Shown here piece after piece: positions 54,182-64,000 of a DNA stretch of 64,000 nucleotides; within the stretch, counting starts at the first letter, position 1, and the number at the start of each line of letters is the position of its first letter. The position numbers and the translations under genes are program-made. The stretch lies in assembly GCA_018713145.1 (NCBI GenBank), contig DVFP01000019.1:1-64000 (forward strand), written 5' to 3'. The notes under the pieces are model-generated. The model searched no databases and had not been told where the DNA came from. It saw only the letters and a program-made list of their open reading frames with translations. This DNA comes from Candidatus Scybalocola faecavium (lineage in GTDB: Bacteria; Bacillota; Clostridia; Lachnospirales; Lachnospiraceae).

Positions 54182-57100
54182 TTACAGTCCCAGGTCAAAA
54201 ATGGACAACTGGTTGCTTTGAGGCAGGCCGTCTAAAATATGCTGGGCTGCCAAAGTTTCTATAACAGATGCGCCTACGCCGGAACGCTGGCGAATATCAT
54301 CTCTGGAGATATATTTTCCGCCCTTTCCGGCCTCATAAAGGAGCTCACCGGCAGAATCGGCAATTCCCTCAATAGAAGAAAACGGCGGCCGCAGCTTTCC
54401 ATCCTCAATAAGAAACTTTGTAGCAGCAGATTTATACAGATCCACAGGCAAAAACTCAAATCCCCGGGCATACATTTCCTGAACAAGGCGCATATCCTTT
54501 AAGGTTGCTTCCTCTTTCTGAGAAAGCTTTGGATTAGCCTTGTAATTTTTTATGTTCCGGTCCAGCACTTCCTTACCCTGACACATAAGCTCATAGTTAA
54601 AAGAAGTGGCACGGATGCTGAAAAAAGCCGCGTAAAACGCCAGAGGCTCATGAATCTTAAACCAGGCGATACGGAAGCCCATCATAACATAAGCTACAGC
54701 ATGGGCCTTAGGGAACATGTATTTGATCTTTTTACAGGACCAAATATACCAATCCGGCACATCGTGCTCCTTCATGGCCGCCTCCCATTCCGGCGTCAGG
54801 CCCTTGCCCTTACGCACACTTTCCATGATCTTAAAGGAAAGCTCGGACTCCATGCCTTTATTGATCAGGTAGATCATAATATCATCACGGGTACAAATGG
54901 CAGTAGAAATGGTGGCTGTCCCTTCCATGATCAGTTTTTGCGCATTTCCCAGCCATACATCCGTTCCATGAGACAGTCCGGCGATCCGGGCCAGATCGGA
55001 AAATGCTGTAGGCTGGGTATCTTTAAGCATCTGCATGGCAAAATCTGTACCAAACTCCGGCACCCCAAGTGATCCCAGCTCTGTGCCCCCAATATCCTCA
55101 GGGGTAATGCCAAGGGCATCCAATCCGTGGAACAATGACAGTACGTCCGGATCATCCAGGCGGATCTTTGTGGCATCCACCCCGGTAATATCCTCAAGCA
55201 TACGGATCATTGTGGGATCATCGTGTCCAAGTATATCCAGCTTTAACAAGTTGTGGTCAATGGAATGGTAATCAAAATGGGTCGTCACTGTATTCGTCGT
55301 CATGTCGTTTGCCGGATGCTGTACCGGGGTAAAGGTGTAAATCTCCATCCCCATAGGCAATACTACAATACCGCCGGGATGCTGGCCGCTGGTACGGCGG
55401 ACACCGACACAGCCTTTGGACATACGCTCGATTTCACAGCTTCGCTTGTACATTCCGTGATCTTCACAGTAATGCATGGCATAGCCGTAAGCGGTCTTAT
55501 CTGCCAGACCGCCTACAGTTCCTGCTCGGAAAGTCTGTCCGTAACCGAAAATAACCTCTGTGTAGCTATGGGCCTTGCTCTGGTACTCACCGGAGAAGTT
55601 CAGGTCAATATCCGGCTCCTTATTTCCCTTAAATCCCAGGAAGGTTTCAAAAGGAATATCATGGCCTTCTTTAGACAATGGCTGGCCGCACACAGGACAC
55701 AGCCGATCTTCCATATCGCATCCGGACCGTCCGGAAAAGCTTTTCACATAATCCGAGTCAAAATCCACATACTTGCAGTTTGGACAAAGGTAATGGGCCG
55801 GCAGGGAATTTACCTCCGTAATACCGGCCATATAGGCGGCAAAGGAAGATCCTACAGAACCACGAGAGCCTACCAGATACCCGTCTGCCACAGATTTCCA
55901 CACAAGCTTCTGGGCAATGATATACATCACCGCAAAACCATTGCTGATGATCGAGTTCAGCTCCCTCTCTAAACGCTCTGACACAATCGAGGGCAGATTT
56001 TCCCCGTACAGCTCGTGGGCCTTTTCATAACAAATGGTCCTCAAGTTTTCATCAGAATTTTCAATGACCGGAGGACACTTATCCGGACTTACCGGTGAGA
56101 TCTTCTCCACCATATGGGCAATGAGATTGGTATTGGTCACAACAACCTCTTCCGCCTTTTCCGGTCCGAGATAAGAAAATTCTTCCAGCATTTCCTCTGT
56201 AGTGCGCAGGTACAAAGGCGGCTGGTTGTCCGCATCATCAAAGCCTTTGCCGTACATAATCAGCCTTCGGTAAAGTTCATCCTCCGGGTTTAGGAAATGC
56301 ACATCACAGGTCGCGCATACCGGCTTGTTAAACATTTCCCCAAGCTTTACGATCTGGCGGTTAAATTCCCGCAGATCTTCTTCATTATGTACATCCGGAT
56401 GCTTGGGATCATCAATCATAAACCGGTTATTTCCAATAGGCTGGATCTCCAGATAATCATAAAACCGGATGATCCGGGCAATTTCCTGGGAGGGACGCTT
56501 ATCCACCAGCGCCCGGAAAAGCTCCCCGGCTTCACAGGCCGAACCGATGATCAGTCCGTCCCGGTATTTATTTAAAAGACTTTTTGGGATCCTCGGCCGC
56601 CGGGCATAATAGGTCAGATGGGACTCGGACACAAGTCGGTACAAGTTGATCCGGCCGATTTCATTTTTCACAAGGATAATGCAGTGGAAAGATCTGGCCT
56701 TTTGGATGGCATGGACCGACATGCTGCTCATGTCATTTAATTTTGTCAGATCATAAACTTCACGCTTTTTCAGCCGGTCAATAAACTTAACAAACACATG
56801 GGCCGTAGCCTCTGCATCATCCACGGCCCGGTGATGATTTTCCAACACACAGTCCATAGCCTCTACCACAGTATCCAGCTTGTAATTTTTAAGATCCGGA
56901 AGCAATGCCCTTGCGATCCCCAGGGTATCTACGGTAACAAAGTCCCGGGAAATACCCTGCTGCTCACAGTTATACCGGATAAAGCTCATATCAAACTCCG
57001 CGTTATGGGCCACCATCATACAGCCCCGGCAAAATTCCATAAACTCAGGAAGCACCTGGGTAATATCCCTGGCGTCTGCCACCATAGCGTCATTAATGCC

Positions 57101-58771
57101 CGTAAGCTTTTCAATTTCCAGGGGGATCGGCACACCAGGATTTACAAACGTTGAAAAACGGTCCACGATCTGGCCGCCCACAACTTTCACAGCGCCAATC
57201 TCAATAATATGGTCATTCATATAGCTAAAGCCGGTGGTCTCAATATCAAAGACCACAAAGTCACTGTCCAGGCTCTCGCCGTGACCGTTATCCACAATGG
57301 GCTTTAAGTCATCCACAATATAAGCCTCGCAGCCGTAGATGACCTTAAAAGGATTTTTCACTGATGCCAGCTCTTCCTTTGTGGCATCGGGATGATCCTT
57401 TTCGTACTGTTTTTTGTAGGCCTTGTCCAGATCCTCAATGGCATGGTTGGCATCAGGAAATGCCTGAACGACCCCGTGGTCTGTAATGGCAATGGCAGGA
57501 TGTCCCCAGGAGGCGGCTGTCTTTACCATAGTCTTACAGTCTGCCACACTGTCCATGTCGCTCATCATGGTATGGGCATGAAGTTCTACCCGTTTCAAAG
57601 GACAGGTATCCATACGTTTTTTCCGAAAATCCGGAATGGTCTTAATCCCTACAACCGATCCGATGGACACTTCATGGTCGTACTTATCATACACAGCCAT
57701 TCCCTTAAGCTTTAAAAAGGCATTGGTCTTAACATGGGCAAGCACATCCGGAAGGAGGTCGTTTTTTACAAACAGCTTCACCTTTATGGTGTCTGTAAAG
57801 TCCGTCAGTTTAAAAATCACCAGAGTCTTTTCATTGCGGATCTCCCGGGTCTCCACCTTGTCGTCTTTTGTAAAAGCAAAGACCTGGCCGTGGATCACTA
57901 CATCTCCGATTTCATCAGTAATATCGCTGATGGGGGTAAGCTCTCCATCAAAGCCCCGGCCGTAAAAAATATCTTTATCATCCACAGCCTTTCTGGCCTG
58001 GTAGTTTTCCCTGCGCCATGTATTTTTCTTTCCATCGCCGTTTTTGCCGCCGTAACCGCCTTTGCCATTATAACCATGACCGCCGTTACTGCCGCCGGCG
58101 TTTTGGGAATTCTGCCCATTTCCGCCATTTTGGCCGCTGCTGCCATAACTGTCCCCGCCGCCCTGCTCGGCAGCGCTTTCCTTTTTGGCCGCTTCATAAT
58201 TTTTCACGATCTGGGCAATTTCCTTATTCAGCGCCTCTTCAGCCATTTGACGGTGGCGGCTTTTCTTTTCCGGACGCAGTTCTACCCGCACATCCAGGTC
58301 AAAATCAAACCGTTCCTGGTAAATAGCAATCAATTTGCTTTTTACGTTTTCAATCTTTGTTGCTGTTATATAATTATCATCGGAGGTCAGTTTTAAGGCG
58401 GAGCTGCTGACAAATTCTTTTCCGGCCCAGTGAAAAATATTGGCCTCCAGCTCGCTTTCCTCCCGAAGCTCCTCCTCAAAGGATTCTTCATACAGGTCAA
58501 ACAGCCGTTCCGGGGTATAAGCATCTGACAAATGATAATGCTCAATGAGACGGATCTCAATCTGCGGGTCATTAAACATCTGATTCTTAATTTCCTCTTC
58601 CACTGCATGAACCTGTTTTTTATCAATTAAATATTCACTTTCGATATGAATCTTAAGCCGCTTTTTTGACTTTGCCGCTGTGACCTTATCAATGGTCACC
58701 CGCTCAAACAGATCATAGAGGGCGCCATTTAATTTCAGATCAGGAAATACCTGAAAAAAGGGTGTACTCAT
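54182..58771 (-). CDS. polC: DNA polymerase III alpha subunit, PolC type
   Basis: 1529 residues from the ATG at 58771 (GGGGAG 7 nt upstream; overlaps the ispG stop). Domains in order: N-terminal PolC domain (1-170), Gly/Asn-rich insertion (204-248), OB fold (about 275-370), PHP part 1 with [15 protein letters not shown], the 3'-5' exonuclease with [20 protein letters not shown] in pieces and [13 protein letters not shown] part 2, and the polymerase with [14 protein letters not shown], a Cys4 zinc site ([15 protein letters not shown]) and catalytic Asp in [12 protein letters not shown]. It is the replicative polymerase of low-GC Gram-positives. Confidence 0.97.
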   Translation of the reverse strand: MSTPFFQVFPDLKLNGALYDLFERVTIDKVTAAKSKKRLKIHIESEYLIDKKQVHAVEEEIKNQMFNDPQIEIRLIEHYHLSDAYTPERLFDLYEESFEEELREESELEANIFHWAGKEFVSSSALKLTSDDNYITATKIENVKSKLIAIYQERFDFDLDVRVELRPEKKSRHRQMAEEALNKEIAQIVKNYEAAKKESAAEQGGGDSYGSSGQNGGNGQNSQNAGGSNGGHGYNGKGGYGGKNGDGKKNTWRRENYQARKAVDDKDIFYGRGFDGELTPISDITDEIGDVVIHGQVFAFTKDDKVETREIRNEKTLVIFKLTDFTDTIKVKLFVKNDLLPDVLAHVKTNAFLKLKGMAVYDKYDHEVSIGSVVGIKTIPDFRKKRMDTCPLKRVELHAHTMMSDMDSVADCKTMVKTAASWGHPAIAITDHGVVQAFPDANHAIEDLDKAYKKQYEKDHPDATKEELASVKNPFKVIYGCEAYIVDDLKPIVDNGHGESLDSDFVVFDIETTGFSYMNDHIIEIGAVKVVGGQIVDRFSTFVNPGVPIPLEIEKLTGINDAMVADARDITQVLPEFMEFCRGCMMVAHNAEFDMSFIRYNCEQQGISRDFVTVDTLGIARALLPDLKNYKLDTVVEAMDCVLENHHRAVDDAEATAHVFVKFIDRLKKREVYDLTKLNDMSSMSVHAIQKARSFHCIILVKNEIGRINLYRLVSESHLTYYARRPRIPKSLLNKYRDGLIIGSACEAGELFRALVDKRPSQEIARIIRFYDYLEIQPIGNNRFMIDDPKHPDVHNEEDLREFNRQIVKLGEMFNKPVCATCDVHFLNPEDELYRRLIMYGKGFDDADNQPPLYLRTTEEMLEEFSYLGPEKAEEVVVTNTNLIAHMVEKISPVSPDKCPPVIENSDENLRTICYEKAHELYGENLPSIVSERLERELNSIISNGFAVMYIIAQKLVWKSVADGYLVGSRGSVGSSFAAYMAGITEVNSLPAHYLCPNCKYVDFDSDYVKSFSGRSGCDMEDRLCPVCGQPLSKEGHDIPFETFLGFKGNKEPDIDLNFSGEYQSKAHSYTEVIFGYGQTFRAGTVGGLADKTAYGYAMHYCEDHGMYKRSCEIERMSKGCVGVRRTSGQHPGGIVVLPMGMEIYTFTPVQHPANDMTTNTVTTHFDYHSIDHNLLKLDILGHDDPTMIRMLEDITGVDATKIRLDDPDVLSLFHGLDALGITPEDIGGTELGSLGVPEFGTDFAMQMLKDTQPTAFSDLARIAGLSHGTDVWLGNAQKLIMEGTATISTAICTRDDIMIYLINKGMESELSFKIMESVRKGKGLTPEWEAAMKEHDVPDWYIWSCKKIKYMFPKAHAVAYVMMGFRIAWFKIHEPLAFYAAFFSIRATSFNYELMCQGKEVLDRNIKNYKANPKLSQKEEATLKDMRLVQEMYARGFEFLPVDLYKSAATKFLIEDGKLRPPFSSIEGIADSAGELLYEAGKGGKYISRDDIRQRSGVGASVIETLAAQHILDGLPQSNQLSIFDLGL
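58028..58162 (-). other. Gly/Asn-rich low-complexity insertion in PolC
   Basis: Residues 204-248 are almost only Gly, Asn, Ser, Gln, Lys and Tyr (for example [20 protein letters not shown]). It lies between the N-terminal domain and the OB fold, where other PolC proteins have a shorter linker as far as I recall. Confidence 0.8.
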
Positions 58772-59829
58772 TGCGCATCTCCCCAATGATCCAGTTCATC
58801 CTTCAAAGCATTTAAAAGTTCGCTTTCCGGCAGCTTTTTCACGATCCGGCCTTTTTTGATCAAAAGACCTTCGCCTTTGCCGCCGGCAATACCTACATCC
58901 GCCTCTCTGGCCTCTCCCGGTCCGTTTACGGCACAGCCCATAACTGCCACTTTAATATCCAGATCATAAGACTGGACCATATTTTCCACCTGGTTTGCCA
59001 GTCCGATCAGATCAATGCAGGTACGGCCGCAGGTAGGACATGACACAACCTCAATGCCTCCTTTGCGAAGTCCCAGTGTTTTTAAGATGAGTTTTGCTGA
59101 CTTAATCTCCTCTAAAGGATCCCCGGTAAGGGACACACGGATGGTATTTCCGATACCTTCATGGAGCATGATCCCAAGCCCCACTGCGGATTTAATATTT
59201 CCCGAAATCAAGGTTCCTGATTCAGTGATCCCTACATGCAAAGGATACTCTGTCTGCTGTGCGATCAGCTCATGGGCCTTGACGCACATCATCACATCCG
59301 AAGACTTAATGCTGATCACCAGGTTATCATAGCCCAGGTCTTCAATAATATGAACCTTATCCAAGGCGCTTTCCACAATGCCCTCTGCAGTAACACGACC
59401 GTATTTTTCAATAATATGCTTTTCCAGAGAACCGCTGTTGACTCCCACACGGATGGGAATATTCCGTTCCTTTGCCGCGTCCACTACAGCCTTGATCCGT
59501 TCCATGCTGCCAATATTTCCCGGATTAATACGGATCTTATCCACCCCGTTTTCAATGGCAGCTAAGGCCAGCCGGTAGTCAAAATGAATGTCCCCCACTA
59601 ACGGGATATGGATCTGCTTTTTTATTTCCTTTATCGCCCGGGCAGCTTCCATATCCGGCACTGCTACACGGATGATCTGGCATCCGGCAGCTTCCAGAGC
59701 ATGGATCTGGGCAACGGTTGCCTCTACATCATCGGTCTTTGTATTACACATGGACTGGATGGCCACCGGGTTCTTTCCCCCGATCTTCACGCCGCCAATA
59801 TCTACAACTTTTGTATTCTCTCTGAGCAT
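58768..59829 (-). CDS. ispG: 4-hydroxy-3-methylbut-2-enyl diphosphate synthase
   Basis: 353 residues from the ATG at 59829 (GGGG 8 nt upstream). TIM-barrel N-terminus ([20 protein letters not shown] in parts, [11 protein letters not shown]) and the 4Fe-4S domain with [11 protein letters not shown] and [17 protein letters not shown]. It converts methylerythritol cyclodiphosphate to HMBPP, the penultimate step of the MEP isoprenoid pathway. It shares a transcript with polC (ATGA overlap). Confidence 0.96.
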   Translation of the reverse strand: MLRENTKVVDIGGVKIGGKNPVAIQSMCNTKTDDVEATVAQIHALEAAGCQIIRVAVPDMEAARAIKEIKKQIHIPLVGDIHFDYRLALAAIENGVDKIRINPGNIGSMERIKAVVDAAKERNIPIRVGVNSGSLEKHIIEKYGRVTAEGIVESALDKVHIIEDLGYDNLVISIKSSDVMMCVKAHELIAQQTEYPLHVGITESGTLISGNIKSAVGLGIMLHEGIGNTIRVSLTGDPLEEIKSAKLILKTLGLRKGGIEVVSCPTCGRTCIDLIGLANQVENMVQSYDLDIKVAVMGCAVNGPGEAREADVGIAGGKGEGLLIKKGRIVKKLPESELLNALKDELDHWGDAQ

Positions 59830-59882
59830 GATAACATCCCCTTCTATAAACATCGCGATATAATAGCCTCCTATGCGGCTAT

Positions 59883-59912
59883 ATTATACCATAGTCCGAC
59901 AGGGGGAAACAA
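59883..59912 (-). promoter_or_regulatory. Promoter of the ispG-polC unit
   Basis: -35 TTGTTT (59907-59912), 18-bp spacer ending in TGG, -10 TATAAT (59883-59888). Start near 59876, about 47 nt before the ispG ATG. Confidence 0.7.
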
Positions 59913-59965
59913 TAAGAAGTTTTGGGCTGCAATCGCTCTTCATAATCGTTCCGGTGGCTGAACGG

Positions 59966-62900
59966 TTACCCCGCCTCAAGAGAAACCGCCAGTACATCCG
60001 GAAGCTGAGGACATACTTCTCTTAAAAGAGCATAGCCAATTCCGCTGATCCCGGCCATAAAGCCCGGATTAAACTTTTCCTGGGGCAGCAGTTTCCTGGA
60101 ACGGATACGCTCCAAAACATCCCCAAGGACGATTTCATAAAATTCCCGATTTGAATCCTTTACGATCCAGCTATTTCCACAGTTCCCGTGACACAGACAA
60201 AATCCTTCCCGATAAGTACCCATGCCAATCTTACTTAAAGCCCGCTTTATATCCTGCTCCACTATCACCGGCTCAATATCGGGGCAATACTTTTGCATTG
60301 CCTGCCGGGCAAGAAATATCCCCGGAGCTCCATGGCACCAGGCCACTGCATCAATTCCCGCCGTGTTTTTTCCCGGAGCTAAGCGAAGATCCGCCCAATT
60401 ATTTATTGAAGGATCATATAACGAATCTTCATACGCCAACAGCTGACGGATCATCCAGGCATCTTCCGCCCTGTGACTTCTGGCATACAAACCGGCAAAA
60501 GCCAGGATAAAACCACTGCAGCCGTGGGACATTCCCGCCAGGGGTACTTGCTCTCCTCCGGCAGTAAAACCGGCTCCCTGTTCCATCACCATAACATGCT
60601 TTCTAAGACAATCACCGGCATCCTGAGCCAGATGAAGGTAATGCATATCCTTTGTCAGGTCATATAAATACTCCCATGCAATCATTAATCCGGCATTTCC
60701 CGTAAGCAGGTCCATATGGGTATCGTTTTTATAGATCTTCTCTACGCACTGGCTGTGTTTTTTGGCAAACAGCAGATAAAAAGGATCTTTAAACAATGTG
60801 TACCATATAAGATATGTATAAATGACCGATCCTTCCCCGGCAAAAATCCCCGTAGGTGCATCCTTAGGGCATCCATCTTCCAAAAGAGACCTGGTATAAT
60901 CAAATAACTGACTGCGGACACATAAAAATGCCCGGGTCACCTCCAAATCTTCCGTCAGCCAGGCCAAAGCAGATAAAAACAGTCCGGTCCCTGCAAGGCC
61001 ATCATACAAATACATACTCTGCACATCAATGCGCCAGTTCATTTCATCCCAGCCAAAATATTTTAAGGTGATCCATAATACTTCCTTTCCGTCCTTACCG
61101 GATATAGAAAAATCCAGCAAATCCCGGCCAATAGCTTTTGCGCCGGCAAGGCAGTCCTCATTGGTGATTTCATGTCTGGTGCCTGCCCCGGTCCGGACAT
61201 TCATCATCTTTCCCACATCTTCAGGGGTCATCGCCAGCGACAGACGAATCAGCCGTTCCTGAAACATTTCATCCCTGCCGCTTAATCCTTCTACCATTTT
61301 CCGGTAGGATTCCATCGGTGAAGATTCATAATAATTCTCGTATTCATTTCCAAAGCTGTCAAACAAGGAGGTCCGCATCCCATTCATATAAAAATAAGGA
61401 ATATCCCTCTGGCATAAGGCCCGGACTTCATAGGAAACAACCTTGGACTTCCATTCCTCGGGAACCCTGGTACTATTATATAAATTACAAAATAATAATT
61501 TCTGCCGCCAGAGATGTGTCATAAAAAATCCATTTCCCGCCGTCTGTGTATACATATGATATTGCTGAGTATTGCGCAGCAGTACACGGCTGTTAATGGC
61601 AAATGCCGCCCTGCCCTTTGTTAAAAACAGAGGTTTATTTTCCAACGCAAATCTATATGCCTGCGAAAATCCCTCGATTAATTGATTTACATAATCTGAA
61701 GGATCTACCGTCTTATGTCCCAGACCGGGCAGATTGCCTTTTACTTCAAACTCCGGGTGGACTAAAACCACATCCATTTCTGAGGTTTTGCCCCCAATGA
61801 TCACCGGTATACGCACCGGAAGCTTTTGTTTTTCCTGTCTGCCTACGGCTCCCAGGCGCACACCCTGTCCATCAAAATTCCACACAGTCACCGGGAGGGC
61901 GCCTGTCATAAGCACGGAATCTGCCAGCCTTGTAAATGCCTGACCGGACATCGACAGATCATTTCCCGAAAAGGCTCTTCCGGGAAATGTTTCCAGATCC
62001 ACTAGCACCGGGTATTCTCCACAGGCCAGGATATTTTCAAAATGCATATCCTTCACGGAAAATAAATAACAGATAAAAAGCTGAAGCCCCAGGCGTTTAA
62101 AGTAACGCTCCACCTGTTCTTTATTTTCACAGTCCTGAGGAAGGACAGACTCGCACCAGCCATGCTGTCCTTTGTCAAGGATCCTATATGCATAGCTTTC
62201 CATATGACATTCACCAGAAATCCACATATAAATATCCTGATACATCCGGTCATTTTTCAGACTGCGGGGTTTATAGTAAAGCACATGTCCATCCGTCCAT
62301 GTCACACGGATCACTGTCCGGCCGCCAAAGTGGGCATCGGATGCCCCCAGCTTTAGTTCTTTTATCTGGCCTGGCGTTTTTCCTTGAAAAAATATATATG
62401 TAAGTTCTTCTGTATCATCCCTAAGGTGTGTCTCAAAATCCCGAATAAAGCTTTGAAAGTTTTTTATCTGATGATAGATCATCCATGCCATGGCTTTATA
62501 TTTTTTCAGTATTTCTTTCCGATATTCTCCCTTATACAGATAACAGTTGACATAATGTTCATACTCTTTATGTGTGTCCTCCCCAAAAAGCTTTCCCTCT
62601 TCCTTTAGGGCCCGCATTTCACGAATCAACACCCGCACACTAACATTCTCAAGACGGCTAAACAGGAATTTCATTAAAGTATCCTGGACACTTTCGTCAA
62701 ACAAAGTCCCGTTCTTTTGATCCGTGTTCATAAGATCTGCCCCATAGGCCAGCAATGGCCCATAAAAGGGAAAAAAGCACTGTTCCTTCAGCCAGTCTGC
62801 TTCATAAATCCAGTCCGGCGACTGACAAAAATCCAGCAATGCTTTTATCTCACACTCCTGTATATCTTCTCCTTCTTCGTTCCAATTCTCTATTATATAA

Positions 62901-62980
62901 TCAAGGGTTTCTTTGCCCAGAATCTTCTTCCAGACATCATATTCACCGCCTGTTAATGTCTCTCTTAAAAATTTGTCCAT
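59966..62980 (-). CDS. lanM: Class II lanthipeptide synthetase LanM
   Basis: About 1004 residues from the ATG at 62980, chosen because it begins the conserved part and has GGGAGG 9 nt upstream; the frame stays open to an ATG at 63061. N-terminal DUF4135 dehydratase (roughly 1-620) with VRVTWTDGHVLYYKPRSLKN, LFICYLFSVKDMHFENILA and the kinase-like core. C-terminal LanC-like cyclase with SHGCSGF, zinc ligands Cys882 in WCHGAPG and Cys930-His931 in CHGNCGN. It dehydrates Ser/Thr of a precursor and joins them to Cys. The precursor gene is just upstream. No LanT transporter is within the window. Confidence 0.95.
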   Translation of the reverse strand: MDKFLRETLTGGEYDVWKKILGKETLDYIIENWNEEGEDIQECEIKALLDFCQSPDWIYEADWLKEQCFFPFYGPLLAYGADLMNTDQKNGTLFDESVQDTLMKFLFSRLENVSVRVLIREMRALKEEGKLFGEDTHKEYEHYVNCYLYKGEYRKEILKKYKAMAWMIYHQIKNFQSFIRDFETHLRDDTEELTYIFFQGKTPGQIKELKLGASDAHFGGRTVIRVTWTDGHVLYYKPRSLKNDRMYQDIYMWISGECHMESYAYRILDKGQHGWCESVLPQDCENKEQVERYFKRLGLQLFICYLFSVKDMHFENILACGEYPVLVDLETFPGRAFSGNDLSMSGQAFTRLADSVLMTGALPVTVWNFDGQGVRLGAVGRQEKQKLPVRIPVIIGGKTSEMDVVLVHPEFEVKGNLPGLGHKTVDPSDYVNQLIEGFSQAYRFALENKPLFLTKGRAAFAINSRVLLRNTQQYHMYTQTAGNGFFMTHLWRQKLLFCNLYNSTRVPEEWKSKVVSYEVRALCQRDIPYFYMNGMRTSLFDSFGNEYENYYESSPMESYRKMVEGLSGRDEMFQERLIRLSLAMTPEDVGKMMNVRTGAGTRHEITNEDCLAGAKAIGRDLLDFSISGKDGKEVLWITLKYFGWDEMNWRIDVQSMYLYDGLAGTGLFLSALAWLTEDLEVTRAFLCVRSQLFDYTRSLLEDGCPKDAPTGIFAGEGSVIYTYLIWYTLFKDPFYLLFAKKHSQCVEKIYKNDTHMDLLTGNAGLMIAWEYLYDLTKDMHYLHLAQDAGDCLRKHVMVMEQGAGFTAGGEQVPLAGMSHGCSGFILAFAGLYARSHRAEDAWMIRQLLAYEDSLYDPSINNWADLRLAPGKNTAGIDAVAWCHGAPGIFLARQAMQKYCPDIEPVIVEQDIKRALSKIGMGTYREGFCLCHGNCGNSWIVKDSNREFYEIVLGDVLERIRSRKLLPQEKFNPGFMAGISGIGYALLREVCPQLPDVLAVSLEAG

Positions 62981-63131
62981 CCCTCTCGCCCTCCCTCTGG
63001 CAGGGTTCTTACACTTCTTAAAATAAACATATCTGCCGTGCCGCCCATGGCAGCATGGCACATAAGATCCGACTGTTCTACATTACACAATTTTATATCC
63101 GTCATAATACTCATTTGTACAAGCACAGATA

Positions 63132-63200
63132 AAAGACTGCCATTAAATTCCATACAGAATCACAAAAACCCTGATTGAATAAAATTTAATGGCAGTCTTT
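63132..63200 (-). promoter_or_regulatory. Perfect 18-bp inverted repeat between lanA and lanM
   Basis: AAAGACTGCCATTAAATT (63132-63149) and its exact complement at 63183-63200 enclose 33 nt; the loop itself can pair AATCA with TGATT. In the mRNA it follows the lanA stop by 10 nt, and TCTTTTATCTG follows. This fits a leaky terminator or processing hairpin that keeps lanM expression below that of lanA. Confidence 0.7.
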
Positions 63201-63209
63201 GGCTGCGGG

Positions 63210-63341
63210 TTAGCAGCAGATGAGGGTTAAATGAGCCCCACATGACTCAGAAAAACTTATAATCTGTTCTGAACCATCAATATTCTCAAACTTGTTCAAT
63301 TCCTTAATCTCTTCCTCAATCATTCTAATTTCTTTCTCCAT
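63210..63341 (-). CDS. lanA: Putative lanthipeptide precursor, lacticin-481-like
   Basis: 43 residues, ATG 63341-63339 and TAA 63212-63210. GAGGTG lies 8 nt before the ATG. The first 17 nt overlap the kinase gene. The acidic leader starts MEKEIRMIEEEIKEL. The C-terminus is SFSESCGAHLTLICC: SxSxxC has the register of the TxSxEC part of lacticin 481, and the peptide ends in CC as that group does (FTCC). Cys34, Cys42 and Cys43 can bond with Ser29, Ser31, Ser33 or Thr39. There is no Gly-Gly or Gly-Ala cleavage site; GS at 23-24 is the nearest. Position directly before lanM supports the call. Export and protease are unknown. Confidence 0.8.
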   Translation of the reverse strand: MEKEIRMIEEEIKELNKFENIDGSEQIISFSESCGAHLTLICC

Positions 63342-64000
63342 AGTCTGGCACCTCTTTCTCCCAAAAAGTAATATTAACTTCAAAATATTCTTTATCGTAA
63401 TTTATATCCATCTGGCCACCGTACTTTTCCACAATAGCTGCAATACTTTGTAATCCCCATCCATGGTTTATTTTGTCCGATTTAGATGTTATCAACTTTC
63501 CATCTTTAATTTTAGGCAGTTGAGCAATACTATTTTTTACCTTAAAAAATTCCATATTTCCCTTATCTAAAATATGAACTTCTATAAATTTATCTCCATT
63601 AACTTTTTCAGCAGCTTCAAGAGCATTGTCTAAAAGATTACCTAATAAAACACTTACGTCTTTATCAGACAGAAAACTGACAATTTTAGAACTATGAATA
63701 TCAAAAGCTACTCCCAATTTATTCGCTTCAGTCATTTTCCCACCAAGCAAACTATCTAATAATGGATTCCCCGTCCACGCATGAATATAACCTTTACTCA
63801 TCTCAAAATCACTAATCATATCCTGCAGATACTTTTGAATGTTGTCTATCTGTCCCATAGCAAGATATGCCTTTAGCGCCTGTAGTTGATGCTTCAAATC
63901 ATGTATTTCTCTGGATTTTCTTTGATACTCATTTTTAATCTTTACATATTCTGTTTCCATACGTGCATTTTGAATCTCCTTTTGGTGTCTTTGGCTTTCT
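63325..64000 (-). CDS. AgrC-like sensor histidine kinase, partial at window edge
   Basis: C-terminal 225 or so residues; the frame is open to position 64000, so the sensor part lies outside. A charged coiled coil (RHQKEIQNARMETEYVKIKN) leads to the phosphoacceptor His in REIHDLKHQLQALKAYL. A GHKL ATPase domain follows, with LLGNLLDNALEAAE (N box), and NHGWGLQSIAAIVEKYGG (G box). This HPK10 group usually senses peptides. It precedes lanA and lanM on the same strand and probably controls the locus with a response regulator outside the window. Its end overlaps lanA. Confidence 0.9.
   Translation of the reverse strand, partial: ESQRHQKEIQNARMETEYVKIKNEYQRKSREIHDLKHQLQALKAYLAMGQIDNIQKYLQDMISDFEMSKGYIHAWTGNPLLDSLLGGKMTEANKLGVAFDIHSSKIVSFLSDKDVSVLLGNLLDNALEAAEKVNGDKFIEVHILDKGNMEFFKVKNSIAQLPKIKDGKLITSKSDKINHGWGLQSIAAIVEKYGGQMDINYDKEYFEVNITFWEKEVPDYGERN

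Noticed and set aside
62965-63153. A 62-codon minus-strand frame between lanA and lanM as a second lanthipeptide precursor
   Set aside because: No ribosome site before its ATG, start buried in the 18-bp hairpin, only two Cys and both before the GG, and it overlaps the start of lanM.
1-64000. CRISPR arrays, insertion sequences, prophage or replication origin
   Set aside because: No regular direct repeats with spacers, no transposase or phage genes, and no DnaA-box cluster were seen; the repeats found are leader or 3' elements.

Overview
The window reads as chromosome of a gut-type Clostridia bacterium, most likely Lachnospiraceae and perhaps Blautia-like. The evidence is a PolC-type replicase, an rnfCDGEAB operon in clostridial order, the Gram-positive rimP-nusA-ylxR-ylxQ-infB-rbfA-nrnA-truB-ribF block, many AGGAGG ribosome sites, and several gene families typical of Lachnospiraceae. 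No phage or insertion sequence was seen. Most genes lie on the minus strand. Species is inference only.

Layout. 1-5.9 kb: a five-gene minus-strand operon with an FHA-tailed membrane serine protease, a PP2C phosphatase, a transmembrane Ser/Thr kinase and two membrane proteins; T-x-V-L motifs in two of the proteins look like phosphothreonine/FHA docking sites. 6.2-9.7 kb: two HTH regulators, a RelQ-type alarmone synthetase, tRNA-Ser(CGA), a wrecked toxin-antitoxin pair and tRNA-Gly(CCC). 9.8-15 kb: an HscC-type Hsp70 with a giant TPR protein that carries an HPD-less J-like domain. 15.3-20 kb: asd, then a plus-strand moxR-DUF58-DUF4129 operon with a structured leader. 20.1-24 kb: a copper-type P-type ATPase under a promoter covered by two CsoR-like operators, csoR, and a type Ic aspartate aminotransferase. 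24.2-29.2 kb: the Rnf complex. 29.5-36.6 kb: a CdaR-like regulator, a sugar-ABC ATPase, a conserved unknown gene with maf, and the TIGR03915/radical-SAM pair. 36.8-45.3 kb: the nusA-infB operon. 45.5-48.7 kb: glnB-amtB behind a leader terminator, a decayed Amt-P-II remnant, and degV. 48.8-59.8 kb: a GH78 rhamnosidase with a hairpin-rich leader, an AraC regulator, an unknown gene, polC and ispG. 60-64 kb: the edge of a class II lanthipeptide locus (lanM, a previously hidden 43-codon lanA, and an AgrC-like kinase that runs off the window).

Two things stand out. First, a lacticin-481-like precursor gene (63210-63341), too short for ordinary ORF calling, overlaps the kinase gene and precedes lanM. 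Second, a structured RNA repeat (tetraloop hairpin, AUACC block, variable GC hairpin, Shine-Dalgarno) sits directly before five unrelated genes and is duplicated in tandem, ribosome site included, in four of them. Further leader structures (amtB, moxR, rhamnosidase, rimP) and a second repeat family at the 3' ends of hscC and csoR suggest extensive use of RNA structure in this genome.

All coordinates, motifs and promoters were read by eye. Family names rest on recognised motifs, not on database searches.
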